From the NCBI RefSeq assembly GCF_048569485.1, contig NC_134354.1, positions 84,248,664 through 84,312,663 on the forward strand: a stretch of DNA of 64,000 bases. The letters are read 5' to 3'. Within the stretch, counting starts at the first letter, position 1. Each line of letters starts with the position of its first letter. This document shows positions 55,260 to 64,000 of this stretch, in pieces. Under the pieces are notes generated by a model that searched no databases, was not told where the DNA came from, and saw nothing but the letters and a program-made list of their open reading frames with translations. The DNA is from Anomaloglossus baeobatrachus (taxonomy: Eukaryota; Chordata; Amphibia; Anura; Aromobatidae). Position numbers and translations under genes: made by a program.

Positions 55260-57097
55260 ACGCTTGTTTAAAGCAAGTCTCCGATCAGTGGGTGAGAGAC
55301 ATCATATCTCACGGCTACAGGATAGAATTCTCTTCCAGCCCTGCAAACAGATTTTTTCTCTCAACTCCCCCCTGCTCCAAGGCCGCCGCCTTCTCGCAGG
55401 CCTTGGCGTCCTTGCAGGCACACGGAGTGATTGTCCCAGTTCCCGCTCAGGAACGGTTCAGAGGTTTTTACTCAAATCTCTTCCAAGTTCCAAAAAAGGA
55501 CGATACCTTCCGGCCCATCCTGGATCTCAAGCTTCTCAACAAGCATGTCCGGGTGCGGCATTTTCGCATGGAGTCTCTGCGATCAGTCATTGCCTCTATG
55601 ACCCAAGGGGAGTTCCTGGCGTCCATCAACATCAGAGATGCCTATCTACATGTGCCAATCGCAGTGTCACATCAGCGTTGGTTACTTTTTGCGATAGGAG
55701 AGGATCATTTCCAATTTGTGGCTCTCCCGTTCGGGTTAGCCACGGCCCCTCGGGTATTCACCAAGGTCATGGCGGCAGTGATTGCGGTCCTGCACCTCCA
55801 GGGGTTAGCAGTGCTTCCTTATCTGGACGACCTTCTGGTCAAGGGTCCATCCAGCGCAGACTGTCAGCGGAGTGTTTCGCTCACTCTCGCCACCCTAGCC
55901 CAATTTGGGTGGATTGTCAATCTTCCCAAATCCTCTCTGACTCCGACCCAGAGTCTCACGTACCTAGGGATGCAGTTCGAGACTTTGCCGGCACTTGTGA
56001 AGTTGCCCTTAATCAAACAGCAGTCTCTCCGGCTAGCGGTGCGCTCTCTCCTGAGGTCCCGCCGTTATTCCCTCAGGCGCCTGATGCAGGTGCTGGGTCA
56101 AATGGTGGCTTCCATGGCGGCGGTTCCCTTTGCCCAGTTCCATCTGCGTCCTCTGCAGCTGGACATTCTCCGCTGTTGGGACAAGCGGCCTTCCTCCTTA
56201 CAGAGGTTGGTGGCGCTGTCACCACGGACCAGGAGCTCTCTTCAGTGGTGGCTTCGACCCCTCTCCCTGTCCAAAGGGCGCTCCTACCTGGCTCCGTCCT
56301 GGGTGATTCTCACCACGGATGCCAGCCTATCCGGCTGGGGAGCGGTACATCTCCACCACAGAGCTCAGGGCACTTGGACTCCGTCCGAGTCAGCCCTTTC
56401 AATCAATGTGCTGGAAACCAGAGCTGTGCTTCTAGCTCTCCTAGCCTTTCACCACCTGTTGGCGGGCAGGCACTTTCGAGTCCAGTCAGACAACGCGACA
56501 GCGGTTGCCTACATCAATCACCAAGGCGGGACACGCAGCCGCCTGGCAATGTTGGAGGTCCAACGCATTCTTCAATGGGCGGAGGACTCCAAGTCCACCA
56601 TATCCGCAGTCCACATCCCTGGCATAGAAAACTGGGAGGCAGATTATCTCAGCCGTCAATCCGTGGACGGTGGCGAGTGGTCCCTGCACCCGGCAGTGTT
56701 TCAGTCAATCTGCCGCAAGTGGGGCACTCCGGACGTGGACCTAATGGCATCCCGTCACAACAAGGTTCCGGTTTACGTGGCTCGCTCCCACGATCCTCAG
56801 GCCTTCGCCGCGGACGCTCTGGTTCAGGACTGGTCTCAGTTTCGTCTGTCCTACGTGTTTCCCCCTCTAGCTCTCTTGCCCAGAGTCCTGCGCAAGATCA
56901 GAATGGAGGGCCGTCGAGTCATCCTCATTGCACCGGACTGGCCCAGGCGAGCTTGGTATCCGGACCTGCTCCAACTGTCCGTGGAGATGCCGTGGCATCT
57001 TCCGGACCGTCCAGACCTGCTCTCGCAAGGTCCGTTTTTCCGCCCGAATTCTGCGGCACTCAAATTGACGGCGTGGCTCTTGAGTCCTGGATTTTGA
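55260..57097 (+). CDS. DIRS reverse transcriptase and RNase H
   Basis: The RT blocks are FRPILDLKLLNKHV, then ASINIRDAYLHVPI, FVALPFGLATAPRVFTKVM and the catalytic PYLDDLLV. RNase H follows with LTTDASLSGWGAVHL, then INVLETRAVLLAL, VQSDNATAVAYINHQGG and the NWEADYLSRQ end. The order and sequence type are those of DIRS RT-RH proteins, which copy RNA into DNA in the cell. The open frame extends upstream of the first RT block into shared sequence; the true start is not fixed. Confidence 0.88.
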
Positions 57098-57109
57098 CGG
57101 CTTCTGGTA

Positions 57110-58116
57110 TTCCTCCTGAAGTCATCTCCACTATGACTCGGGCCCGTAAGTCTTCCTCCGTCAAGATCTATCACAGGACTTGGAAAATTTTCCTGTTCTG
57201 GTGTCGCTCTTCCGGCCATTCTCCTTGGCCATTCTCGTTGCCGACCCTTCTGTCTTTTTTACAGTCCGGTCTGCAGCTAGGACTGTCCCTCAACTCTCTC
57301 AAGGGACAAGTCTCAGCTCTATCAGTGCTGTTCCAATGGCGTCTCGCCCGGCTGGCTCAGGTCCGCACCTTCATGCAAGGTGCGTCTCACATCATTCCGC
57401 CTTATCGGCGGCCCTTGGATCCCTGGGACCTTAACTTGGTCCTCACGGTATTGCAGAAACCCCCCTTTGAGCCTCTTAGGGAGGTTTTTTTGTATCGTCT
57501 TTCTCAAAAGGTGGCCTTTCTAGTTGCCATAACTTCTCTCAGGAGAGTCTCTGATTTGGCTGCGCTCTCCTCGGAGTCACCTTTTTTGTTTTTTCACCAA
57601 GACAAGGTAGTTCTCCGTCCGACCCCGGACTTTCTTCCTAAGGTGGTCTCTCCCTTCCACCTTAACCAGGATATTTCCTTGCCTTCCTTCTGTCCGGCCC
57701 CTGTTCATCGCTTTGAGAAAGCGCTGCATACTCTAGATCTGGTGCGTGCTCTCCGGATTTATGTGGCTCGCACCGCTGCGCTTAGGCGGTGCACCTCTCT
57801 TTTTGTGCTAACCACAGGGCGGCGCAAGGGTCTCTCTGCTTCTAAGCCGACCTTGGCCTGTTGGATTAGATCGACCATTTTGGACGCCTACCAGAGTACT
57901 CAGGTGCCTCCCCCGCCGGGGATCAAAGCACACTCGACCAGAGCTGTCAGTGCCTCTTGGGCTTTTAGGCACCAGGCTACGGCTCAACAAGTCTGTCAGG
58001 CTGCCACTTTGACTATCCTGCATACCTTTTCGAAGCACTACCAAGTGCATGCTCATGCTTCGGCAGATGCGAGCTTGGGCAGACACATCCTTCAGGCGGC
58101 TGTCGCCCACTTGTGA
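57110..58116 (+). CDS. DIRS tyrosine recombinase
   Basis: In another frame than the RT, the protein segment includes SVKIYHRTWKIFLFWCRSSG, then FLVAITSLRRVSDLAAL (first catalytic Arg region). It continues with KAHSTRAVSASWAF (the H-x-x-R box) and ILHTFSKHYQVH, with a Tyr in the expected place of the nucleophile. DIRS elements use this enzyme in place of an integrase. The open frame extends upstream over the RT gene in an alternate frame, where it carries no recognisable domain. The last 360 bp are repeated inversely in the left arm. Confidence 0.85.
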
Positions 58117-58512
58117 AGTTAGGCTCCGCCTACTTCTTAGTTTTTTCTGTTTATTCCCACCCAGGGACAGCTTTGGAACTTTGGAAGAGAATTTTGTTAC
58201 TTACCGTAAATTCTTTTTCTTATAGTTCCATATTGGGAGACCCAGCTCCCTCCCTGTTGCCTGTTGGCAATTTTCTTGTTCCGTGTGTTATCACCGACTG
58301 TTGTCGTGGACAGAGTCTCCGGTTGTTCCGGTCTTACTCGGTTCTACTTGTGGGTGGCTATTCTCCTACAGCTTTTGCACTAAACTGGCTAGGACTGGCT
58401 ACCAGGGAGTGTATAAGCTCAGAGGGAGGAGCTACACTTTTAAGTGTAGTACTTTGTGTGTCCTCCGGAGGCAGAAGCTAAACACCCATGGTCTGGGTCT
58501 CCCAATACGGAA
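57756..58512. repeat. Right inverted repeat of the DIRS element
   Basis: Inverse partner of 52102-52857. A shorter inverted pair lies inside and just beyond it: 58185-58250 against 58490-58551, including TTACTTACCGTAAATTC and its complement. This gives a terminal hairpin of about 370 bp. Confidence 0.85.
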
Positions 58513-58569
58513 CTATAAGAAAAAGAATTTACGGTAAGTAACAAAATTCTCTTTTTTTTTCTGTGCCAT

Positions 58570-58860
58570 AGGATACAGGCCATATAGCAGGATGGGGGTA
58601 TATAGCAGGATTGGGGGTATATTATGAGCAGGATGGGGGTATATTATGAGCAAGATGGAGGTATATAGCAGGATGGCAGTATATTATGAGCAGGGTGAGA
58701 GTAGATTATGAGCAGGGTGGGGGTATATAGCAGGGTGGGAGTATATAGCAGGGTGGGAGTATATAGCAGGGTGGGAGTATATAGCAGGGTGGGGCTATAT
58801 AGCAGGATGGGGCTATATAGCAGGATGGGGGCTATACCAGGATGAGGGACATATATATAC
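58570..58860. repeat. Minisatellite of TATAGCAGGGTGGGAG units (18-26 bp)
   Basis: About a dozen units of TATATAGCAGGRTGGGRG, some with an inserted TTATGAGC. It lies inside the host DNA transposon after the DIRS insertion. Confidence 0.85.
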
Positions 58861-59086
58861 AAGGATGGGGATCATATACAAGGCAGGAGGATCATTACCA
58901 GGATGGGGTACCTTAGTAGAGAATTTGCGGACATTACCCCCATAACAGTGTCAGCAGCAGATCCTCACCCCATAACAATGTGTCATGACCACATTTTTTG
59001 CTTAAAATTTTATTTTCTTATTTTCCTCCTCTAACACTAGGGTGCATCTTATGATCCGGTGCGTCTTATAGTCCGAAAAATACAGT

Positions 59087-59325
59087 ATGTCACTTCTTTT
59101 AACCACTTCAGGGTTTCCGATCCATGAAATGGTTAAGAAAAGTTATATAACACAGAACATTTGCACAGCAAGGTCGTTTTGACATTCTGTGCAATGGGTT
59201 CATTTCACAAGGTGCTCTTTATGTGCTTTGTAAGCTGGATTCTGGATGGCATCTGCCTGAAAAAGATCCCATGTGCACATACTCCTATTGGGTTTATATT
59301 TCCCCTAGAGTTTTTTTTTCTTTCT
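59087..59325. other. ARL6 intron 3, nothing recognised
   Basis: No supportable feature. Confidence 0.4.
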
Positions 59326-59329
59326 TTAA

Positions 59330-59948
59330 AGGGAACCTTTCAGGTGCAATATGCAGCCAGAGCCACGAGCAGTTCTGGGTGTATATTGCTAATTCCTGCC
59401 TAACTGTCCCTGTATCTAGGGGCATACTAACATGTTATTCACTGCCCATTGCCCAGCGTCATTGGCGGTGACGCGCGTACCTGTGTCCATTGTCACCACC
59501 GCTCAGTGCACATGGTCAGAAGTCACCACACTTCCAATCGTGCATACTATGAAGCCGGGTTTATGTGTCCCGCCTTCAGAGAGGTCTAATGCGCATGACC
59601 GGAAGTGTGGTGACTTCTGATCATGCGCACTGAGCCTAAACCTGGTGTCTGAAAGGTGATGACAACGATCACACATACGCGCATCACCACCGAGAACACT
59701 GGGCATTGAATAGCATGTTAGCACGCCCAAAGGGGTCTGCTAACATGCTAAGAGGGTGGACTAGTCTGGGGATATAACACCTTTGTTATTAGTCCCTGGC
59801 TTCATTAGCATATCATAAAGGGTCGTTATAAATCCTTTTTCTAAAGCTCTTTATCTATGCTAGTGTATACAGGGACAGGCAGGGAATAGTAATATGTACC
59901 CAAAACTGCTTGTGGTTCCGGCTGCATATTGGACCTGACAGGTTCCCT
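59330..59948. mobile_element. Palindromic TTAA-type MITE (complete copy)
   Basis: The ends AGGGAACCTTTCAGGTGCAA and ACCTGACAGGTTCCCT are inverse between TTAA sites (59326-59329 and 59949-59952). Inner inverted pairs include GGAAGTGTGGTGACTTCTGA with its partner and TAACATGCTA motifs. A fragment of the same family is at 47828. Confidence 0.8.
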
Positions 59949-59952
59949 TTAA

Positions 59953-60642
59953 GTCCTGTGTATTTTTGGCAATGAGGGAATAAACTCTAGGAATAGGGCG
60001 CTGTTACGTTTTAAAAAAAAAAAAAAAATCACAGCTATAGTGGGTGATAATTGATTCACACGATCTGGTCCAGTCATTACTTTCTAGAAGACACATTATT
60101 GTTTTTACAATTTTTTTTTTTACGAGCCCAGTCTTGTCCAAATCTAGCGTTCCTTTCTTTTCTTTCCGCTGTGACGCCTTCCACCTTTTCTGTGCTGCTC
60201 AGACAAGTGCTCGAACTTCTCCCATCACTATCTACATAAGTGTCAAAATCCAATACATCGCAGTGTATGAAAGTGATTTACGTCCATCACCTCCATCTAC
60301 GAAGGTTTGAAAAGGCCGAGCTCCTCCACGGCTGTATGTCTGTGACAGCAACTGTCTCTAAAATCATAAAAACGTCTCCCCACATCTCACGGATCTGAAG
60401 GTTAAAATATCTCCTCTGGATTGCTTTACATTAGTCATAAATGTCACTGTAAGAAACAATAGTAAAAGTAAACAATGGAAAATAAACCATATAATTCTGC
60501 TTTCTTTGTGAAGGCATGCGCCAGCTCTACTCATTTTTCAGAGTATTATTGCAAAACTATAAGTGGTCTGATGCCACGGATAAATTAAGATGGTCCAATG
60601 CAGAATCTGTCCACACATGTATAAACTAAATATATATATATA
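59953..60642. other. ARL6 intron 3, single-copy-looking
   Basis: Apart from a poly(A) tract near 60013-60028, no repeat ends, coding region or RNA gene was identified. Confidence 0.4.
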
Positions 60643-60644
60643 TA

Positions 60645-62297
60645 CAGTTAGGTCCAGAAATATTTGGACAGTGACACAATTTTCGCGAGTTGGGCTCTGC
60701 ATGCCACCACATTGGATTTGAAATGAAACCTCTACAACAGAATTCAAGTGCAGATTGTAACGTTTAATTTGAAGGTTTGAACAAAAATATCTGATAGAAA
60801 TTGTAGGAATTGTACACATTTCTTTACAAACACTCCACATTTTAGGAGGTCAAAAGTAATTGGACAAATAAACCAAACCCAAACAAAATATTTTTATTTT
60901 CAATATTTTGTTGCGAATCCTTTGGAGGCAATCACTGCCTTAAGTCTGGAACCCATGGACGTCACCAAACGCTGGGTTTCCTCCTTCTTAATGCTTTGCC
61001 AGGCCTTTACAGCCGCAGCCTTCAGGTCTTGCTTGTTTGTGGGTCTTTCCGTCTTAAGTCTGGATTTGAGCAAGTGAAATGCATGCTCAATTGGGTTAAG
61101 ATCTGGTGATTGACTTAGCCATTGCAGAATGTTCCACTTTTTTGCACTCATGAACTCCTGGGTAGCTTTGGCTGTATGCTTGGGGTCATTGTCCATCTGT
61201 ACTATGAAGCGCCGTCCGATCAACTTTGCAGCATTTGGCTGAATCTGGGCTGAAAGTATATCCCGGTACACTTCAGAATTCATCCGGCTACTCTTGTCTG
61301 CTGTTATGTCATCAATAAACACAAGTGACCAAGTGCCATTGAAAGCCATGCATGCCCATGCCATCACGTTGCCTCCACCATGTTTTACAGAGGATGTGGT
61401 GTGCCTTGGATCATGTGCCGTTCCCTTTCTTCTCCAAACTTTTTTCTTCCCATCATTCTGGTACAGGTTGATCTTTGTCTCATCTGTCCATAGAATACTT
61501 TTCCAGAACTGAGCTGGCTTCATGAGGTGTTTTTCAGCAAATTTAACTCTGGCCTGTCTATTTTTGGAATTGATGAATGGTTTGCATCTAGATGTGAACC
61601 CTTTGTATTTACTTTCATGGAGTCTTCTCTTTACTGTTGACTTAGAGACAGATACACCTACTTCACTGAGAGTGTTCTGGACTTCAGTTGATGTTGTGAA
61701 CGGGTTCTTCTTCACCAAAGAAAGTATGCGGCGATCAACCACCACTGTTGTCATCCGTGGACGCCCAGGCCTTTTTGAGTTCCCAAGCTCACCAGTCAAT
61801 TCCTTTTTTTCTCAGAATGTACCCGACCTTTGATTTTGCTACTCCAAGCATGTCTGCTATCTCTCTGATGGATTTTTTCTTTTTTTTCAGCCTCAGGATG
61901 TTCTGCTTCACCTCAATTGAGAGTTCCTTAGACCGCATGTTGTCTGGTCACAGCAACAGCTTCCAAATGCAAAACCACACACCTGTAATCAACCCCAGAC
62001 CTTTTAACTACTTCATTGATTACAGGTTAACGAGGGAGACGCCTTCAGAGTTAATTGCAGCCCTTAGAGTCCCTTGTCCAATTACTTTTGGTCCCTTGAA
62101 AAAGAGGAGGCTATGCATTACAGAGCTATGACTCCTAAACCCTTTCTCCGATTTGGATGTGAAAACTCTCATATTGCAGCTGGGAGTGTGCACTTTCAGC
62201 CCATATTATATATATAATTGTATTTCTGAACATGTTTTTGTAAACAGCTAAAATAACAAAACTTGTGTCACTGTCCAAATATTTCTGGCCCTGACTG
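60645..62297 (-). mobile_element. Nearly complete Tc1 transposon
   Basis: The left end CAGTTAGGTCCAGAAATATT and the right end, on the other strand CAGTCAGGGCCAGAAATATT, are inverse and continue TTGGACAGTGACAC. TA is duplicated at 60643-60644 and 62298-62299. The size of 1653 bp is normal for Tc1. It carries one transposase gene on the minus strand. Confidence 0.95.
60900..61938 (-). pseudogene. Tc1 transposase, one frameshift near the N-terminus
   Basis: The gene starts ATG at 61938 (MRSKELSIEVKQNILRLKKK), giving the first paired-like helix-turn-helix including SIREIADMLGVAKSKVGYIL. A run of seven A (minus strand, near 61804-61810) shifts the frame by one base. From 61799 the frame is open to the stop at 60900. 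This part has the GRPR AT-hook (KRPGRPRMTT), the second helix-turn-helix and DDE catalytic residues in ILWTDETKINLY, VQMDNDPKHTAKATQ and SPDLNPIEHAFHLLK (DD34E spacing). Apart from the frameshift it looks intact, so the insertion is young. It would cut and paste its own ends at TA. Confidence 0.9.
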
Positions 62298-62301
62298 TAT
62301 G

Positions 62302-62331
62302 TATGTAATATATATATATATATATATATAA
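62302..62331. repeat. TA microsatellite
   Basis: An (AT)n tract of about 20 bp lies immediately after the Tc1 insertion. A similar run precedes it at 60629-60644, so the Tc1 landed in a TA repeat. Confidence 0.85.
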
Positions 62332-62394
62332 TTACTTTTTTCATATTTTTGAACACTTATTTTTACTGTATTTACTGGTCCTTTTAGGGGACTT

Positions 62395-62808
62395 TAAGCT
62401 GCGATTGTCCGATCGTTTGTACTGTACAGAGCAGAGCATCAGCACAACTCTTTACAGAAATAGTCACAATCTCCTATGAACGCCGCCTCACAGGAAGATC
62501 ATAATCACAGACACAGGGGTTAACAGCTGATACCCGGCTGTCATGATAACACATCAGCACCCCATCATCACATCAGTCATACCGAAGGGAGCGAGGAATG
62601 ATGCGCCCCACCTGCCAGTGCATGTTAAATCCCACTGTCGGAGATTGACAGTGGGATTTAACTGGTTAGCAACTGCTGGCAGATCGCTGATTCTCCCAAG
62701 GCCATCAGCCATCGTGTGTGGAGAATGATGTGGGCTCAACGTGCATACCCACATCAAAGGTAGGGGCACTACTTTTGACCTACATGTACGTTAAAGGTAG
62801 TGAAGTGG
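62395..62808. mobile_element. Right-end fragment of a CCCCTT-family TTAA transposon
   Basis: The tail CCTACATGTACGTTAAAGG-like stretch ends GTGAAGTGG before TTAA at 62809-62812. An inner palindrome TTAAATCCCACTGTC/GACAGTGGGATTTAA is present. It matches the style of 39492-42449. Confidence 0.55.
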
Positions 62809-62812
62809 TTAA

Positions 62813-63174
62813 AGGGAATCTATCAGCAGGTTTTTGCTATCTCAGCTGAAGATAGCATAAGGTAGGGGTTAAAACATAGAATTCAGGGATGCCTGCGTTA
62901 TCAAGGTCCGACCTGTTGTTTATTTGCAATGTTTGTTTAAGCAGCAGGACTTCTCATTGCTTGTCAGGACTGAAATGCCCCCTGCTCTGATTGACACCTC
63001 ACTGTCAATGCACCATCTCTATAGAGAGCCGCATTGCTAAATCTAAAAATTCTGGTTACGTCAGAACGGCTGCAGCCAGTAATCTAAGTGATACATCGTT
63101 GGATTCAGAATCTCTTTTCCTACATTATGCTGCTCTCAGATATGAGGTAGAAAAAACCTGCTGACAGATTTCCT
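62813..63174. mobile_element. Palindromic TTAA-type MITE between two other TTAA elements
   Basis: It starts AGGGAATCTATCAGCAGGTT and ends CCTGCTGACAGATTTCCT. The left flank is TTAA, the right flank TTAG. It belongs to the family at 38504, 43226 and 49092, with a variant left half (AGCTGAAGATAGCATAAGG). Confidence 0.78.
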
Positions 63175-63178
63175 TTAG

Positions 63179-64000
63179 CCCCTTCACGACCAAGGACACT
63201 GGTACGTCCATGGCCGTGTCTGTCCCGTTAGGCGGGCCTATGATATCCCCCACTCATGTCTGCTGAACTAACAGGCAGACATGTGAGGCTAATACCGGCG
63301 TCACACGGTACGATATATCGGGCGATATGTCGTTGGGATCACGCTGTTAGTGACGCACATCCGGCATTGTTAGAGATATCGTAGCGTGTGACACCTCCGA
63401 ACGACTGTGAACGAGCAAAAATACTCACCTTATTGTTGCTCATTGACACGTCGTTCATTTTCAAAATGTCGTTTCTCCTTCTGCGCGCCGGTTGTTCGTC
63501 GTTCCTGGGGCAGCACACATCGCTCCGTGTGACACCCGGGAACGACGAATACAGCTTACCTGTGTCCCACCGGCAATGAGGAAGGAAGGAGGTGGGCGGG
63601 ATGTTACGTCCTGCTCATCTCTGCCCCTCCGCTTCTATTGGGCGGCCGCTGTGTGATGTCACTGTGACGCCGAACGTCCCTCCCCCTTCAGGAAGAGGAT
63701 GTTCGCCGCCCACAGCGAGGTCATCCGGGAGGTAAGTGCGTGTGACGGGGGGTTAACGACATTGTGCGCCATGGGTAACTAATTGCCCGTGACGCACAAA
63801 CGACGGGGGCGGGTGCGATCGCATGATAGATTGTACAGTGTGACGCCGGCCTAACAAGCATGGATGCATGGAGATCCACCCTCACCTTTTAACCCTGTAG
63901 ATCGCACTGTCAATATCTGACAGCACTATCTAATGCATGCCAGCAAGAATCGTGTCGTTCCCCGACACAATCGGCGTCAGAGTGCCAATGCGTTCTGATG
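63179..64000. mobile_element. Start of a CCCCTT-family TTAA transposon, runs off the window
   Basis: It begins CCCCTTCACGACCAAGG right after the TTAG flank of the MITE. It continues, after a nested CpG MITE, through ATCGTGTCGTTCCCCGACAC to the window end. No coding region was seen. Confidence 0.6.
63293..63851 (+). mobile_element. CpG-rich Harbinger-like MITE (copy 10, complete)
   Basis: The ends TACCGGCGTCACACGG and CAGTGTGACGCCGGCC lie between direct TAA repeats (63290-63292 and 63852-63854). The core has GGAAGGAAGGAGGTGGGCGG, CTATTGGGCGG and GTGACGCCG. It is nested in the CCCCTT element and is among the best-preserved copies. Confidence 0.88.

Larger units (their letters stand above)
52102..58551 (+). 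mobile_element. DIRS-type tyrosine-recombinase retrotransposon
   Basis: The element is about 6.4 kb. Its parts in order are: a long inverted repeat (52102-52857), leader, a gag-like frame (from 53780), an RT-RNase H frame (ending 57097), an overlapping tyrosine-recombinase frame (ending 58116), and the matching inverted repeat (57756-58512). It has no LTRs, integrase or flanking target duplication, as expected for DIRS. The RT, RNase H and recombinase regions look largely whole. The gag-like part looks broken, with about two interruptions. The two inverted arms are almost identical, so it is probably young. It is treated as a fossil. Confidence 0.9.
51446..59086. mobile_element. DNA transposon with GTATTTTTCGGACTATAAG ends, carrying a DIRS insertion
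   Basis: The left end ACCGTATTTTTCGGACTATA and the right end, read on the other strand ACTGTATTTTTCGGACTATA, share at least 28 bp of terminal repeat reaching AAGACGCAC. Without the DIRS insert it would be about 1.2 kb and encodes no transposase. It includes a minisatellite at 58570-58860. The terminal motif is common in animal genomes but I cannot assign its superfamily. Confidence 0.75.

Noticed and set aside
55264-57100. N-terminal 600 residues of the 950-residue open frame
   Set aside because: This part overlaps the RT-RNase H gene in another frame and is Ser/Pro/Gly-rich without a domain. Only the distal part is the recombinase.
61294-62131. Plus-strand ORFs over the Tc1 element
   Set aside because: They are antisense shadows of the transposase gene.

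Overview
The window is vertebrate, almost certainly amphibian (frog), nuclear DNA. Its only host gene is the 5' part of ARL6 (BBS3, a ciliary ARF-like GTPase) on the + strand. A CpG-rich promoter with a probable non-coding first exon ends at 29038. Three coding exons follow, at 35653-35775, 39243-39304 and 50178-50246. They encode residues 1-85 of about 186, so the remaining exons lie beyond position 64000. The frog assignment is an inference from the repeats: very many palindromic DNA transposons with TTAA or TWA target sites, V-SINE, DIRS, Tc1 and an L2/CR1-type LINE.

Layout: 1-28440 is intergenic and built of nested repeats. It holds several solo LTRs with clean target duplications, an L2/CR1-type LINE with its RT region, a V-SINE, a decayed Tc1 carrying a LINE insertion, and a hAT element swollen by minisatellites (18920-21933). 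The ARL6 promoter and exon 1 are at about 28440-29038. ARL6 introns fill the rest. They contain a 67-bp tandem array, a fold-back DNA transposon with a Cys-rich exon (32373-34193), a 3-kb TTAA transposon, a hAT MITE, a large DIRS-type tyrosine-recombinase retrotransposon nested in a DNA transposon (51446-59086), and a nearly intact Tc1 (60645-62297).

Three systems recur. (1) A CpG-rich MITE group with TWA target sites (PIF/Harbinger-like) is present ten times; most copies share a core with CCAAT, GC-box and CRE-like motifs. (2) AGGG...CCCT MITEs and a longer CCCCTT...AAGGGG element all sit in TTAA, and some abut each other at a single shared TTAA. (3) Palindromic retroposon-like repeats have 13-17 bp target duplications, AATAAA signals and cores resembling type I hammerhead ribozymes (CTGATGA...GAAACGCGTT). 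The best copy is at 9354-9810 and has two oppositely oriented cores. This group is the most interesting content of the window and probably belongs to the Penelope/retrozyme world.

All calls come from reading the sequence. Family names rest on remembered consensus features and no search was run.
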